NCBI RefSeq assembly: GCF_004519295.1
Contig: NZ_SOZH01000012.1
Span: forward strand, 60,659-124,658
Direction of reading: 5' to 3'
Length of the DNA: 64,000 bases
Source: Cellulosimicrobium funkei
GTDB taxonomy: Bacteria > Actinomycetota > Actinomycetes > Actinomycetales > Cellulomonadaceae
This document shows, one piece after another, positions 9,572 through 17,213 of the stretch. Below the pieces are notes generated by a model. That model saw only the letters and a list, made by a program, of their open reading frames with translations. It was not told where the DNA came from and searched no databases. The position numbers and the translations under genes are program-made. How positions within the stretch are numbered: position 1 is the stretch's first letter; each line of letters starts with the position of its first letter.

Positions 9572-11626
9572 TCAGTGAACGGTTGCCGTGAGCGTTGGCC
9601 GCTCAGTTTCCGAGGACGTGGCCGGCAGGGCGGGGAGCGACGCAGTGCCGCGCGCTGCGCGGACGCCGTTGAGAATGACGACGACCTCGGCGATCTCGTG
9701 GACGAGGACGACACCGGCCAGGCCCAACACGCCGAAGAGGGCGAGCGGGAAGAGCACGACGATGATCGCCAGGGCGAGCACGATGTTGGCCGCCATGATC
9801 CGTCGGCCGCGCCGGGCGTGCGCCAGACCCTGCGGGACCAGACGCAGGTCAGTTCCTGTGAAGGCGATGTCCGCGGACTCGATGGCAGCGGCGGACCCGC
9901 CGACGCCCATCGCGATTCCGACGTTTGCCGCGGCGAGGGCCGGGGCGTCGTTGACGCCGTCGCCGATCATCGCGGTCGGGACGCGCTCAGAGGACCCGCG
10001 GACGGCGGCTTCCTTGTCCTGGGGCATCTGGGCCGCGCGCACGTCCGTGATGCCGGCCTGGGTGGCCAGGGCCTGGGCGGTGCGCTCGTTGTCACCGGTG
10101 AGCATGGTGACCGACACGCCGTCCTGTGTGAGTCGTCGCACGGCGTAGGCGGCCTCGGGTCGCAGCTCGTCTCGGATCCCGAGGAGAGCGACCGGGTCGC
10201 CATCGGCTGCCACGACGACCACTGTGATCCCTTGCTCTTCGAGCGTGAGCGCGGCCGGGCCGAGAGAGCCGGGGTCGATCCAGCGCGTGGTGCCCACGCG
10301 GACCTCGAGCCCGTCGACCTTGCCGCGCAGGCCCCGGCCAGGGAGCTCCTCGACGTCGTCGGCTATGGGTGGGCGGGGGGTGGTGGCCAGGATCGCCGCA
10401 GCGAGGGGGTGCGTGCTGCGTGCCTCGAGCGCGGCAGCCAGAGCGAGCGCATGGTCCCGAATGGTCCTGGGGCTCGTCACCACGTCGACGACCTCGGGGC
10501 GGTTGCGGGTCAGCGTTCCCGTCTTGTCGATCGCGACAGCACGGACGACGCCGAGCTCCTCGAACGCGGCCCCGGACTTGATGATCATCCCGAAGCGGCT
10601 TGCGGCGCCGATCGCGGAGATGACCGTAACGGGCACCGCGATGGCCAGCGCGCACGGTGATGCGGCGACGAGCACGACCAGGGCGCGCTGAGTCCACACC
10701 CCGGGTTCGCCGACGACAAAGCCCCACACGACGACGACGGCTGCGACGACGAGGACGATCGGCACGAGTGGTCGAGCGATGCGGTCGGCGAGCCGTGCGC
10801 GTTCGCCCTTGCGGGCCTGCGCCTCCTCCACGAGCCGAACGATCGTCGTCAGGGAGTTGTCCTGACCGTCGGCGGTCGCTTCGACGAGCAGCGCGCCGCT
10901 GCCGTTGATCGCCCCCGCGGGTACCTGGTCGCCGGGACCGACCTCGACCGGGATCGACTCTCCGGTGATCGCGGACGTGTCCAGCGAGCTGCGCCCCTTG
11001 GTGACGACGCCGTCCGTCGCCAGACGTTCACCAGCTCGGACCACCAACACGTCCGCCTTGCGCACGGCCGACGCCGGAACCTCCACGTCGCCGGTCACGC
11101 GAGAGACACGAGCAGTGGCGGGCATGAGATCGAGCAGAGCGCGCAGCCCGTGCTTGGCGCGGTCCATCGCGCGATCCTCCAGCGCCTCGGCGATGGAGAA
11201 CAAGAACGCCAGTGCGGCGGCCTCGCCGACATGTCCGAGCGCGACGGCGCCGACCGCGGCGATCGTCATGAGCAGCCCGACCCCCAGCTTGCCCCTGGCC
11301 AGGCGGCGCACTGCTCCGGGCACGAATGTCCAGGCTCCCGCAAGCAGGCTTGCGCCCTGCACCACCACGGCCGGCGTCCTCAGACCGGACCACTCAAGGG
11401 TGTACCCGACAGCGAGCAACACACCGGAGGCCGCGGGAAGGAGCAACGCCCGGTCGCGCCACCATGGCGTCAACTCCTCGTACCCGTCATCGTCCTTGAG
11501 CTGCTGCGACGACGCGCTGGCCGGAGGGGCCGGTGCCGGCTGCAGCCCCAGGCCGGTAGTCGGCGCGAGGCGGCCCTCGAACTCGTCTCCGCCGCAGCAC
11601 TCCCGACTCACTGGACGCTCCCGCAC
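9572..11626 (-). CDS. Heavy-metal P1B-type ATPase, probable Cd/Pb/Zn or Co exporter
   Basis: A 684-residue ATP-driven metal efflux pump. Visible motifs in order: ECCGG near the N-terminus (a possible metal-binding Cys pair, with no full HMA domain), TGES in the actuator domain, SPCAL in the ion-path helix, DKTGT with the phosphorylated Asp, STHPLA (the P1B HP motif), GDGVNDAP in the hinge, and HEIAEVVVILNG in the last helix. SPC instead of CPC places it near the P1B-4 group (Co/Zn/Cd in mycobacterial CtpD/CtpJ). The CmtR-like sensor upstream matches the Cd/Pb-responsive CmtR-pump pairing of mycobacteria. The metal is therefore uncertain between Cd/Pb/Zn and Co. Confidence 0.85.
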   Translation of the reverse strand: MRERPVSRECCGGDEFEGRLAPTTGLGLQPAPAPPASASSQQLKDDDGYEELTPWWRDRALLLPAASGVLLAVGYTLEWSGLRTPAVVVQGASLLAGAWTFVPGAVRRLARGKLGVGLLMTIAAVGAVALGHVGEAAALAFLFSIAEALEDRAMDRAKHGLRALLDLMPATARVSRVTGDVEVPASAVRKADVLVVRAGERLATDGVVTKGRSSLDTSAITGESIPVEVGPGDQVPAGAINGSGALLVEATADGQDNSLTTIVRLVEEAQARKGERARLADRIARPLVPIVLVVAAVVVVWGFVVGEPGVWTQRALVVLVAASPCALAIAVPVTVISAIGAASRFGMIIKSGAAFEELGVVRAVAIDKTGTLTRNRPEVVDVVTSPRTIRDHALALAAALEARSTHPLAAAILATTPRPPIADDVEELPGRGLRGKVDGLEVRVGTTRWIDPGSLGPAALTLEEQGITVVVVAADGDPVALLGIRDELRPEAAYAVRRLTQDGVSVTMLTGDNERTAQALATQAGITDVRAAQMPQDKEAAVRGSSERVPTAMIGDGVNDAPALAAANVGIAMGVGGSAAAIESADIAFTGTDLRLVPQGLAHARRGRRIMAANIVLALAIIVVLFPLALFGVLGLAGVVLVHEIAEVVVILNGVRAARGTASLPALPATSSETERPTLTATVH

Positions 11627-11699
11627 GTCGTGAAGCCCGCGAGTGTTCCCCGCGGCGCCATGGAGTTGCGGTCCTCCGGGGCCATGGTCTCGATGAAGG

Positions 11700-12032
11700 T
11701 CATGAGCAGGTGCACCCCTCGGGTGAGCAGCAGGTCGGGTCGACGGTGACGACGAGCTTCAGCAGGTCGTCCAGCGCCGGCGCGAGGTGGGAGTCGGCGA
11801 GCCGATACCAGGTGCGCCGGCCGTCCGGGATCGCCTCGACCAGACCGCACCCGCGCAGGCACGCGAGCTGGTTCGACATCACCTGCCGCGAGACCCCGAG
11901 CGCATCCGCCAGGTCCGAGGGGTACGCCGGCGCCTCGCGCAGCGTGAGCATGATCCGGGCCCGCGTCTCGTCCGACAGCGCGTGGCCGAGCCGGGCGAGT
12001 GCGGCGGTGTGGGTGAGGGTCACCGTCTCCAT
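11700..12032 (-). CDS. cmtR: CmtR-like ArsR/SmtB metal sensor (Cd/Pb)
   Basis: A 110-residue winged-helix repressor of the CmtR type. The recognition helix carries CLRGCGLV, which matches the two sensing cysteines of mycobacterial CmtR, and YRLADSHLAPAL follows as in that protein. The C-terminus is very cysteine-rich (TCCSPEGCTCS) and would supply the third ligand. Cd or Pb binding to such sensors releases DNA. It lies directly upstream of the P1B-ATPase on the same strand, 73 bp away, so it probably represses itself and the pump. A perfect inverted repeat sits just ahead of its start. Confidence 0.85.
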   Translation of the reverse strand: METVTLTHTAALARLGHALSDETRARIMLTLREAPAYPSDLADALGVSRQVMSNQLACLRGCGLVEAIPDGRRTWYRLADSHLAPALDDLLKLVVTVDPTCCSPEGCTCS

Positions 12033-12042
12033 GGGACCGAGA

Positions 12043-12060
12043 GTACACGCACCCGTGTAC
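12043..12060 (-). promoter_or_regulatory. Candidate operator of the CmtR-like sensor
   Basis: Perfect 7-bp arms GTACACG and CGTGTAC are separated by four bases and lie 11-28 bp upstream of the cmtR ATG. Position and symmetry fit a repressor site overlapping the promoter of the cmtR-ATPase operon. Confidence 0.6.
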
Positions 12061-12097
12061 TGCGCCTAGGTCAACTCATCGACTAGAGCCGGTTATT

Positions 12098-12113
12098 ATC
12101 GATCTGTGTCGAT
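12098..12113. promoter_or_regulatory. ArsR-type operator ATCGA-N6-TCGAT
   Basis: A perfectly symmetric 16-bp site overlapping the GTG start of the sensor at 12106, so the bound repressor would block its own promoter. It fits the pattern ATNGA-N6-TCNAT found at six other promoters in the window. The second cassette has ATCGG in the left arm. Confidence 0.6.
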
Positions 12114-12477
12114 CATAGATTCTGAGGTGTGTGCGGCGAGCACGGTGGACGTCGAGCCGGCGGTCGCGTTGTTCCGCTCGTTGGGAGACCCGGCGCGGTT
12201 GGCGATCGTGCGCCGGCTCGCGGCCGGGGAGGCGCGGGTCGCGGAGCTGACCAGAGATCTGGGGCTGGCGCAGTCGACGGTGTCCTCGCACGTGGCGTGC
12301 TTGAAGGACTGCGGCCTGGTCGCCGGGCGGATGGAGGGGCGGCGGGTGTTCTACTCCCTGGCCCGCCCGGAGCTGCTGGACCTGTTGGGCGCGGCCGAGA
12401 CGCTGCTCGCGGCGACGGGCAGCGCTGTGGTGCTGTGCCCGACGTACGGCGTGGACGGGCAGGTGGAGGCGTGTTGA
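12106..12477 (+). CDS. CmtR-type ArsR/SmtB metal sensor of cassette 1
   Basis: A 123-residue winged-helix metal repressor that starts at GTG. Cysteines sit at residue 9, in the recognition helix (CLKDCGLV, near residues 64-68), and in the C-terminal tail (CPTYGVDGQVEAC). The pair in the recognition helix is the CmtR (alpha-4C) arrangement for Cd/Pb rather than the CVC arrangement of ArsR/CadC. The stop overlaps the start of cadD by 7 bp, which makes a sensor-pump operon. An almost identical paralogue lies at 46620. Confidence 0.82.
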   Translation: MSIIDSEVCAASTVDVEPAVALFRSLGDPARLAIVRRLAAGEARVAELTRDLGLAQSTVSSHVACLKDCGLVAGRMEGRRVFYSLARPELLDLLGAAETLLAATGSAVVLCPTYGVDGQVEAC

Positions 12478-13082
12478 GCACGATCGCGGCCGCGGCCGGG
12501 TTGTTCGTCGCGACCAACATCGACGACATCGTGGTCTTGACGGTCTTGTTCGCGGTCGCGGCCAGGGGGTCGTCGCGGCTGCGCGCGTGGCAGATCGTGG
12601 CTGGGCAGTACCTCGGTCTGGTCACGCTGATCGCGGTCAGCTTCCTGGCCGCCCTGGGCCTGACGATCGTGCCGGACGAGTGGGTCGGGCTGCTGGGCCT
12701 GATCCCGCTCGCGATCGGTGTCCTGGCGTTGGTGCGCACGCTGCGCGGGCAGGACGACGACGATGAGGCCGATTCCGCGCTCAAGGCCGTCGGGCTGCTC
12801 GGCGTCGCCGGCATCACGATCGCCAACGGCGGGGACAACATCGCGATCTACACCCCGGTGTTCCGCACCATTTCCACCCCGGACGCCCTGGTCACGATCG
12901 TGGTGTTCCTCGTCTTGCTCGCGCTGTGGTGCCTGCTCGCGCGCGCGATCGGCACCAACGAGAAGGTCACCGAGGCACTGGAGAAGGTCGAGCACTGGCT
13001 CGTGCCGGTGGTGTTCATCGGTCTCGGTGTGTTCATCCTCATCGAGTCCGGCACCCTCGCCCACATCGCCAGCCTGCTGTGA
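12471..13082 (+). CDS. cadD: CadD-family cadmium resistance transporter (copy 1)
   Basis: A 203-residue member of the CadD (Cad, PF03596) family of small cadmium exporters, with about five to six membrane helices. Family landmarks are the N-terminal ATNIDDIVVL segment and NGGDNIAIYTPVF near residues 119-131, whose acidic residues likely bind the ion. The start is the GTG at 12471 (a TTG at 12474 is possible), inside the end of the sensor gene. The stop overlaps the next GTG as GTGA. The substrate is Cd2+ by family, perhaps also Zn2+. Confidence 0.85.
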   Translation: MLSTIAAAAGLFVATNIDDIVVLTVLFAVAARGSSRLRAWQIVAGQYLGLVTLIAVSFLAALGLTIVPDEWVGLLGLIPLAIGVLALVRTLRGQDDDDEADSALKAVGLLGVAGITIANGGDNIAIYTPVFRTISTPDALVTIVVFLVLLALWCLLARAIGTNEKVTEALEKVEHWLVPVVFIGLGVFILIESGTLAHIASLL

Positions 13083-14215
13083 CCGACCCCGGACCGGTCC
13101 GCCGTGACGTCGTCGTGGTCGGGGCGGGCCAGGCCGGGCTCGCGCTCGGGTACTACCTGACCCGCGCAGGCGTCGACGTGCTGCTGCTCGAGCGGGCCGA
13201 ACGGGTCGGGGCGAGCTGGGCGAGGCGGTGGGACTCGTTGCGCCTGTTCACCCCGGCCCGGTACGACGCCCTGCCCGGCGCCGCGTTCCCCGCCGACCCG
13301 TGGTCATACCCGAGCAAGGACCAGGTGGCCGCCTACCTCGCGGACTACGCCACCCGGTTCGACCTCCCTTTCCGCGCTGGTGCCGACGTCACCCGACTCG
13401 AGGACAGCACGGGGGACTTCCGTGTCCACCTCGCGACCGGCGAGCGGATCGCCGCCGCCCGCGTGGTCGTAGCCACCGGCGCGTTCGGCCGTCCCTGGAC
13501 GCCGGCGTTCGCGGCTGAGCTCGACCCTGCCGTGGTCCAGGCCCACGCCGACGACTACCAGCGCCCGGACCAGCTCCCGCCCGGCCCGGTGCTCGTCGTC
13601 GGCGGAGCGAACTCCGGACGCCAGATCGCGCTCGAGCTCGCCCGAGCCGGCCGCGTCGTGCACCTGTCCGGAGGCGCACGCCTGCGCGAGCTGCCGCAGC
13701 GCCCGCTCGGACGCGACCTGTTCTGGTGGCTCACCACCACGCGCGCCATCCATGCCCCGGCGACGTCGTTCGTCGGTCGGCGCCTGCGGGCGAACGAGCC
13801 CGTCATCGGCACCCCGCGACGAGCACTGCGCGCCGCCGGCGTCACGCTCCACCCCCGAGCGTCGTCGGTCGACGGCGGCACGGTTCGGTTCGCCGACGGC
13901 GAGGCCGTCCAGCCCGCGTCCGTGGTGTGGGCCACGGGGTACCGGCACGACGACTCCTGGATCACCACCCCCAGCGCCCTCGACACCCGCGGAGCCCTCG
14001 TCGTCGACGACGGCACGACCCCCGTCCCCGGGCTGTACGCCCTTGGGAGGCCCTGGCAACACGACCGCGGCTCAGCCCTGCTCGGCTACGTCCGCCGCGA
14101 CGCGGAACGCCTCGCCCGACGGCTCGTGAACGACGCCCGCGCGGGGCGGTCTACGGTGCCGGCTCGGGCCGGTGCGCGGGCGTCGGGCGGTGCCGGCGGA
14201 TCGCCCAGACCGTGA
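13079..14215 (+). CDS. CzcO-like FAD/NAD(P)-dependent oxidoreductase (copy B)
   Basis: A 378-residue flavoprotein of the CzcO family, translationally coupled to cadD through GTGA at 13079. VVGAGQAGLALGYYLTRAG binds FAD, GASWARRWDSLRLFTPARY is the family signature also seen at 2661 and 47593, VVGGANSG marks the NADPH site, and WATGYRHDD follows. Family knowledge says such flavoproteins travel with metal exporters, but no reaction is established. The 3' end overlaps the convergent membrane-protein gene at 14151 by 65 bp. Confidence 0.8.
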   Translation: MTDPGPVRRDVVVVGAGQAGLALGYYLTRAGVDVLLLERAERVGASWARRWDSLRLFTPARYDALPGAAFPADPWSYPSKDQVAAYLADYATRFDLPFRAGADVTRLEDSTGDFRVHLATGERIAAARVVVATGAFGRPWTPAFAAELDPAVVQAHADDYQRPDQLPPGPVLVVGGANSGRQIALELARAGRVVHLSGGARLRELPQRPLGRDLFWWLTTTRAIHAPATSFVGRRLRANEPVIGTPRRALRAAGVTLHPRASSVDGGTVRFADGEAVQPASVVWATGYRHDDSWITTPSALDTRGALVVDDGTTPVPGLYALGRPWQHDRGSALLGYVRRDAERLARRLVNDARAGRSTVPARAGARASGGAGGSPRP

Positions 14216-14666
14216 GCGGTGCCCCGATCGCGGTCGGCAGGAACCAGAACGACCAGTCCGGCAGCCGTTCCCACACCGGCAGGTGCGGACCGTTGTCGAC
14301 GTAGAACGCGGTGAGCATCGCGATGTACGCCAGACCCATCCATGCGATGTGCGCGTCGTCGCTGCGGCCGCGGCGCCGGTTGCGCCACCCGAGCAGCACG
14401 GCGGCCAGGGCGATACCTCCGAGGACGGCCAGGTGGACGGTGGCCGGCCAGCGGATCACCACCATGACGATCATCGACCCGAAGAGAGCCACGATCCCGC
14501 CGAGGAACACGCGCCCCGCCCCCACGTGCCACCGCCCACCCTTGCGCGTGAGCATCGCGACCAGACCCGCAAGCACCGCTGTGACGCCTGCGACGACGTG
14601 CACCAGCAGAGCGAGGTCGAACACCAGGCCCGCATCCGGTTCCGGCAGTCCAGGGATGTCGATCAT
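14151..14666 (-). CDS. Four-helix predicted membrane protein
   Basis: A 171-residue protein with helices near residues 14-38, 49-70, 78-92, 107-122 and 138-155 and a basic C-terminus. The layout resembles DUF2306-like small integral membrane proteins, but I do not recognise a functional family. It lies downstream of the arsR at 14700 on the same strand, with a 33-bp gap, and may be co-transcribed with it. The last 65 bp overlap the convergent flavoprotein gene. Confidence 0.6.
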   Translation of the reverse strand: MIDIPGLPEPDAGLVFDLALLVHVVAGVTAVLAGLVAMLTRKGGRWHVGAGRVFLGGIVALFGSMIVMVVIRWPATVHLAVLGGIALAAVLLGWRNRRRGRSDDAHIAWMGLAYIAMLTAFYVDNGPHLPVWERLPDWSFWFLPTAIGAPLTVWAIRRHRPTPAHRPEPAP

Positions 14667-14699
14667 GGCCGCCTCCAGGAGGCCAGTTGTTCTGCGGGG

Positions 14700-15062
14700 T
14701 CAGCCGTGTGGGGCCGCCTCGGTGAGCGAGGTCGCCAGCTGACTGAGGGCGCCAGGGACCAGGGAGTAGTAGGCCCAGCGGCCACGCTGCTCGCGGGCGA
14801 GGAGGCCGGCGTCGACGAGGATCTTGAGGTGGTGGCTGACGGTGGGCTGGGAGAGGCGGACCGGTTCGGTGAGGTCGCACACGCAGGCCTCGCCACCAGT
14901 CTGTGCGGCGACGATCGCCAGGAGCTGGACCCGGGTGGGGTCGGCAAGTGCCTTGAAGGTGCGGGCAAGTTCACGCGCACGCCCGGGCTCGACGGCCTCG
15001 GTGACAGCGGGGCCGCAGCATCCGGTACCCGTCGGCGCCAGCGGCAGGTCGGTCATCGTCAT
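14700..15062 (-). CDS. arsR: ArsR-family arsenite-responsive repressor
   Basis: About 120 residues; winged-helix repressor with the classical As(III)/Sb(III) site ACVCDL at the start of the DNA-binding helix pair, then SQPTVSHHLKIL. An N-terminal GCCGP adds two cysteines. I chose the ATG at 15062 because GAGGA lies about nine bases upstream and the longer frame would run through the two operator sites. It diverges from the flavoprotein gene at 15146 across a region with two ATNGA-N6-TCNAT sites, so it probably controls both directions. Confidence 0.85.
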   Translation of the reverse strand: MTMTDLPLAPTGTGCCGPAVTEAVEPGRARELARTFKALADPTRVQLLAIVAAQTGGEACVCDLTEPVRLSQPTVSHHLKILVDAGLLAREQRGRWAYYSLVPGALSQLATSLTEAAPHG

Positions 15063-15080
15063 GCCGCCATCCTCGCACAG

Positions 15081-15096
15081 ATTGACATCCTTCGAT
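15081..15096. promoter_or_regulatory. ArsR-type operator ATTGA-N6-TCGAT
   Basis: This 16-bp site in the divergent arsR/flavoprotein promoter fits the window-wide pattern ATNGA-N6-TCNAT. It lies about 20 bp upstream of the arsR start. The TTGACA within it could also be a -35 box. Confidence 0.5.
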
Positions 15097-15116
15097 ACGT
15101 GCTCCACGATGCTCAC

Positions 15117-15132
15117 ATCGACGGTCTTCAAT
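15117..15132. promoter_or_regulatory. ArsR-type operator ATCGA-N6-TCAAT
   Basis: Second site of the same pattern, 36 bp from the first, ending three bases before the GAGGAG ribosome-binding site (15135-15140) of the flavoprotein gene. A bound repressor would block that transcript. Confidence 0.5.
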
Positions 15133-15145
15133 TTGAGGAGTGGTG

Positions 15146-16564
15146 ATGGGCGAGGTTGTGCGGGGCGAGCTGCCGGTCGTGGTGATTGGTGCGGGTCCGG
15201 TGGGTCTGGCGGCGGCGGCGCATCTGCTGGAGAGGGGACTGGAGCCGCTGGTGCTCGAGGCGGGCGAGGGTCCCGGTGCGGCCGTGGCGTCGTGGGGTCA
15301 CGTGCGCCTGTTCTCGCCGTGGCGGTACGACGTCGACGCCGCGGCGCGGCGCCTGCTGGCGCCGACCGACTGGGTGGAGCCGGACCCCGACACCTTGCCG
15401 ACCGGTGGGGAGCTCGTCGAGCGGTACCTGGCCCCGCTGGCCGCGACGCCGCAGATCGCGTCGCGGCTGCGCACGGGGACGCGGGTGCTGGCGGTGGCGC
15501 GTGACGGGGCGGACAAGACGCGGTCGCTCGGGCGGGAGCGCCGCGGGTACCGGGTGCGGACCGTCGACAGCGAGGGCGTGGTGCGCGACGTGCTGGCGCG
15601 CGCGGTGATCGACGCCTCGGGCACGTTCTCGACCTCGAACCCGCTGGGCGTCTCTGGTCTCCCGGCCGCCGGGGAGGCGCAGGCGGCCGGGTTCGTGACA
15701 GGGCCGCTGCCCGACGTCCTCGGGTCCCAGCGTGACCGGTTCGCCGGCCGGGACACGCTCGTGGTCGGGATGGGGCACTCGGCGGCGAACACCCTGCTGA
15801 GCCTCGTCGAGCTCGCCGAGGCCGAGCCGGGGACGACGATCACGTGGGCGATCCGGGGCGGGTCCGCGCGTCGCCTGTTCGGCGGCGGGTCCGACGACGA
15901 GCTGCCCGCGCGCGGTCTGCTCGGCACCCGTCTGCGGGCGGCCGTGGAGGCCGGGCGCCTGACCCTGCTCGCGCGCGTCTCGATCGAGCGCCTCGTGCCC
16001 GACGGGGAGACCGTCCAGGTGCTCGGGACGGCCCGCGACGGCGCGCTCGACCTCGAGGTGCACCAGATCGTCAACGCGACCGGCTTCCGCCCGGACCTCG
16101 ACATGCTGCGCGAGGTGCGCCTGGACCTCGACCCGGTCGTGGAGGCGCCGTCGGCGCTGGCTCCGCTGATCGACCCGAACCAGCACTCCTGCGGGACGGT
16201 CCCCCCGCACGGCGAGCAGGTGCTGTCCCACCCCGACGACGGCTTCTACCTCGCGGGCATGAAGTCCTACGGGCGGGCGCCGACCTTCCTGCTCGCCACG
16301 GGGTACGAGCAGGTGCGCTCGATCGCCGCGGCGCTCGCCGGGGACCGCGCCGCGGCCGACGCGGTCGAGCTGGACCTGCCCGCGACCGGCGTCTGCTCGA
16401 CCGATCTGGCCCTGGAGGCCGACGGCGAGAGCGCGGGCGGGTCGTGCTGCGGCACCGCGCCGGCCGAGCCGCAGCTCGTCACCCTCGGCGTCGGGGCACC
16501 GGCCGGCGTCGGGTTCGCGACCGGCGTCGTCCACGGGCGTTCGGGCGACGGCCAGGACGCATGA
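15146..16564 (+). CDS. Flavoprotein, NAD(P)-binding oxidoreductase of the arsenic island
   Basis: A 472-residue FAD/NAD(P)-binding protein, distantly related to the CzcO group. It has VVIGAGPVGLAAAAHLL at the N-terminus, a second nucleotide motif (VVGMGHSAAN near residue 209) and a late ATGF motif. The C-terminal tail carries a Cys pair (GGSCCGTAP). Genes of this type accompany arsR in actinobacterial ars clusters, but the reaction is unknown. The start is ATG 15146 with GAGGAG six bases upstream. It is coupled to the ArsN1-like gene by an ATGA overlap at 16561. Confidence 0.7.
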   Translation: MGEVVRGELPVVVIGAGPVGLAAAAHLLERGLEPLVLEAGEGPGAAVASWGHVRLFSPWRYDVDAAARRLLAPTDWVEPDPDTLPTGGELVERYLAPLAATPQIASRLRTGTRVLAVARDGADKTRSLGRERRGYRVRTVDSEGVVRDVLARAVIDASGTFSTSNPLGVSGLPAAGEAQAAGFVTGPLPDVLGSQRDRFAGRDTLVVGMGHSAANTLLSLVELAEAEPGTTITWAIRGGSARRLFGGGSDDELPARGLLGTRLRAAVEAGRLTLLARVSIERLVPDGETVQVLGTARDGALDLEVHQIVNATGFRPDLDMLREVRLDLDPVVEAPSALAPLIDPNQHSCGTVPPHGEQVLSHPDDGFYLAGMKSYGRAPTFLLATGYEQVRSIAAALAGDRAAADAVELDLPATGVCSTDLALEADGESAGGSCCGTAPAEPQLVTLGVGAPAGVGFATGVVHGRSGDGQDA

Positions 16565-17067
16565 GCCTGACCCTGCGGACCGCGACCCCCGCCGACATGG
16601 CGGGGGTCGCGCGCATCTACGACCACTACATGGCGACGTCGACCGCGACGTTCGAGCTCACCCCGCCTGGAGTGTCGCTGTGGCACGAGAAGCTGGAAGC
16701 GCTGCAGGGTGCGGGCTGGCCGTTCCTGGTCGCCGAACTCGACGGCGCCGTGGCAGGGTTCGCTTACGTCGGGCCGTGGCGCCCGCGCCCGGCCTACGCC
16801 CACACGGTCGAGGACACGATCTACCTCGACCGGGCCGCCACCGGGCGCGGGATCGGCACCCGGCTGCTCGACCAGGTCCTCACCGGTGCCGCAGCGGCCG
16901 GCGCGAGGGAGGTCGTCGCGGTCGTCGCCGACGGCGACAGCGCCGCGTCCCTGGCGCTGCACCGGCGCGCAGGGTTCACCGGTGCCGGGCGCCTGGAACG
17001 GGTGGGTCGCAAGTTCGACCGCTGGCTCGGTACGACGCTTCTGCAGAAGCGGCTCGGTGTCTCGTAG
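16561..17067 (+). CDS. arsN1: GNAT N-acetyltransferase, ArsN1-like (arsinothricin/phosphinothricin type)
   Basis: A 168-residue GNAT enzyme of the phosphinothricin N-acetyltransferase group. Visible landmarks are IYDHYMATSTATFE near the N-terminus, FAYVGPWRPRPAY, the acetyl-CoA loop RGIGTRLLDQ and LHRRAGF. Members in ars operons are called ArsN1 and acetylate the organoarsenical antibiotic arsinothricin. The position after arsR and a flavoprotein supports that role. Phosphinothricin or methionine sulfoximine would be alternative substrates. The start overlaps the flavoprotein stop. Confidence 0.75.
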   Translation: MSLTLRTATPADMAGVARIYDHYMATSTATFELTPPGVSLWHEKLEALQGAGWPFLVAELDGAVAGFAYVGPWRPRPAYAHTVEDTIYLDRAATGRGIGTRLLDQVLTGAAAAGAREVVAVVADGDSAASLALHRRAGFTGAGRLERVGRKFDRWLGTTLLQKRLGVS

Positions 17068-17088
17068 CACTCGATTCAGCCTCTAAAC

Positions 17089-17104
17089 ATAGATCGTGCT
17101 CTAT
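17089..17104. promoter_or_regulatory. Operator ATAGA-N6-TCTAT upstream of pstS (distal)
   Basis: A perfectly symmetric site (arms ATAGA/TCTAT) between arsN1 and pstS. The same arms recur 56 bp downstream and at 21769, and no phosphate regulator known to me uses this sequence. An ArsR-family repressor of the island is the likely binder. Confidence 0.6.
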
Positions 17105-17127
17105 TTGTCATCCAGGCTTCCGGCCGT

Positions 17128-17149
17128 GTTCATCGCTCGTTCACATAGA
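17128..17149 (+). promoter_or_regulatory. PHO-box-like tandem repeat upstream of pstS
   Basis: Two adjacent 11-bp units, GTTCATCGCTC and GTTCACATAGA, match the tandem GTTCA-type boxes bound by PhoP/RegX3-class regulators in actinobacteria. The second unit runs into the proximal ATAGA-N6-TCTAT site, so phosphate and metal control could compete here. Confidence 0.5.
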
Positions 17150-17160
17150 CCGCGTTCTAT
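17145..17160. promoter_or_regulatory. Operator ATAGA-N6-TCTAT upstream of pstS (proximal)
   Basis: Second symmetric copy, 54 bp upstream of the pstS ATG, overlapping the end of the PHO-box-like repeat. Confidence 0.6.
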
Positions 17161-17213
17161 CGATCTCGTTGGTGGATGTGGGCGGGCGCAAGGTCCCGCC
17201 CCGACGAGACGGG

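Larger units (their letters stand above)
12076..14215 (+). repeat. Sensor-CadD-flavoprotein cassette, copy 1
   Basis: This block reappears at 46593-48696 in the same gene order, with the same GTG starts and overlaps. The similarity begins upstream of the promoter: TCATCGAC then CCGGTTATTATCG at 12089 and 46603. By eye the sensors differ at 6 of 123 residues and the CadD proteins at 10 of 203, so the copies are old duplicates or independent arrivals rather than a fresh duplication. Confidence 0.85.
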
